Positions 7,345 to 7,691 of a DNA stretch of 7,691 bases are shown in pieces. The translations under genes and the position numbers were made by a program. Below the pieces are notes generated by a model. The model saw nothing but the letters and a program-made list of their open reading frames with translations, ran no database searches and was not told the origin of the DNA. Positions within the stretch are counted from its first letter, which is position 1. Each line of letters begins with the position of its first letter. The stretch comes from Candidatus Aerophobota bacterium (GTDB taxonomy: Bacteria; Aerophobota; Aerophobia; Aerophobales; B3-G15), in assembly GCA_030607765.1 (NCBI GenBank), contig JAUWJJ010000047.1:1-7691 (forward strand), read 5' to 3'.

Positions 7345-7373
7345 ATGGAACGAATGGAACGTTCCGTTTTCTC
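7344..7373 (+). terminator. Probable intrinsic terminator at the operon end
   Basis: GGAACG at 7347-7352 pairs with CGTTCC at 7360-7365 across a 7-nt loop, extended by a G-U pair and two A-U pairs to about nine base pairs, then TTTTCTCT follows. The stem begins on the last base of the epimerase stop codon. The left side is a 9-bp tandem duplication (GAATGGAAC at 7343-7351 and 7352-7360), so the second copy also forms a self-palindrome GGAACGTTCC at 7356-7365. The stem is only moderately GC-rich, so efficiency is uncertain. Confidence 0.5.
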
Positions 7374-7540
7374 TGTTCAAGCCATTCTCTAATTGATTTA
7401 TCTATTTGTTCCATTTCCATCATCTTCATTTAACCAGCGTAGACCTTTTCCTGCTGACTGTCCAGACATCCTTTACTGTAACAGGTAAGTTTTCCTAAAA
7501 AATAAATGTAGAGCAGGTCTTTAGACATGCCGAGTATAAT
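7374..7540. other. Intergenic stretch with two doubtful reverse-strand mini-ORFs
   Basis: No plus-strand gene is visible. On the minus strand two in-frame 32-codon ORFs lie end to end: ATG at 7528 to TAA at 7430 (starting MSKDLLYIYFLGKL), then ATG at 7429 to TAA at 7331 (starting MKMMEMEQIDKSIREWLEQR), the latter running antiparallel into the epimerase 3' end. Neither has a good Shine-Dalgarno site. The composition looks protein-like, so they could be remnants of one small gene broken by the TAA at 7430, but I recognise no family. They are not called as genes. Confidence 0.25.
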
Positions 7541-7577
7541 ATGTAATGTGAAATATGAGATGTAAGATGTAATGTGA
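7541..7577. repeat. Short ATGTAATGTGA direct repeat in a low-complexity tract
   Basis: ATGTAATGTGA occurs at 7541-7551 and again exactly at 7567-7577, with a related GATGTAA at 7559-7565 between them. The whole tract is built from ATGT/ATGA-like words. It lies directly upstream of other repeats and is non-coding as far as I can see. It may be replication-slippage DNA or part of a composite dispersed repeat. Confidence 0.6.
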
Positions 7578-7581
7578 GGTT

Positions 7582-7601
7582 GCTCGCTTGTCATTGCGAG
7601 C
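7582..7601. repeat. Small inverted repeat GCTCGC-N8-GCGAGC
   Basis: GCTCGC at 7582-7587 and GCGAGC at 7596-7601 are perfect 6-bp arms around TTGTCATT. The TGTCATTGCGAGC part resembles a motif I recall in dispersed intergenic repeats of several bacterial lineages; that recollection is not proof. The element directly abuts the tandem repeat and could be its flank or a separate palindromic unit. Confidence 0.5.
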
Positions 7602-7691
7602 TGTAGCTTGCCGATTTATCGGCTGTTTGATGTCCTTGTAGCTTGCCGATTTATCGGCTGTTTTGATGTCCTTGTAGCTTGCCGATTTATC
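7602..7691. repeat. 35/36-bp tandem repeat with internal palindrome, truncated by the window edge
   Basis: Units begin with TGTAGCTTGCCGATTTATC at 7602, 7637 and 7673. The first unit is 35 bp, the second 36 bp (one extra T in the GTTTTGATG run), and the third is cut after 19 bp. Each full unit contains GCCGATTTATCGGC (7610-7623 and 7645-7658), which can fold as a 5-bp stem with a TTTA loop. Apart from the T-run change the copies are identical. A 36-bp period equals 12 codons, and frames on both strands stay open through the repeat, but no start signals support translation. The total copy number is unknown. Confidence 0.93.

Noticed and set aside
7602..7691. CRISPR array, suggested by the 35/36-bp period
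   Set aside because: The units are contiguous and identical from end to end; there are no variable spacers and no cas genes in view.
1..7691. tRNA, rRNA, transposase or insertion sequence
   Set aside because: No cloverleaf, rRNA-like block, transposase-like frame or terminal inverted repeats with target duplication were seen.

Overview
This low-GC window holds one long plus-strand operon that looks like a carbohydrate uptake and catabolism cluster. The organism is probably an uncultivated or little-studied diderm bacterium. The solute-binding protein has an ordinary signal peptide (Ala-Met-Ala before the likely cleavage site) and no lipobox cysteine, which is usual where there is a periplasm. 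Coding is rich in AGA/AGG and ATA codons, and Shine-Dalgarno sites are strong and purine-rich. I cannot assign a phylum from the sequence alone.

Layout: 3-143 is the tail of an unidentified upstream gene. A 98-bp gap follows, containing an almost perfect anti-16S Shine-Dalgarno string with no properly spaced start codon. The transporter comes next: a family-1 solute-binding protein (242-1585), a perfect 16-bp hairpin (1617-1670) that buries the next gene's ribosome site, a MalF/UgpA-type permease split by a one-base frameshift near a T7 run (1682-2535), and an intact MalG/UgpE-type permease (2543-3415). No ATPase subunit is present. Four enzymes follow with overlapping or very short junctions: a short-form D-2-hydroxyacid dehydrogenase (3412-4419), a DapA/NanA-superfamily lyase (4416-5372), a DhaK-type kinase subunit with no DhaL partner in view (5391-6389), and an extended-SDR NAD-dependent epimerase/dehydratase-type protein (6400-7344). 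A hairpin terminator overlaps the last stop codon.

The final 347 bp carry no convincing gene. They contain two tiny reverse-strand ORFs of doubtful reality, a short ATGTAATGTGA direct repeat, a GCTCGC/GCGAGC inverted repeat, and a 35/36-bp tandem repeat with an internal palindrome that runs off the window edge.

How the genes may work together (inference): the ABC importer brings in a sugar or sugar acid. The SDR protein and the hydroxyacid dehydrogenase do redox or epimerisation chemistry. The DapA-like enzyme dehydrates or cleaves a 2-keto-3-deoxy acid through a lysine Schiff base. The DhaK protein helps phosphorylate a short ketose such as dihydroxyacetone or a tetrulose. I do not recognise this exact combination as a characterised pathway, and the substrate cannot be read from the sequence.
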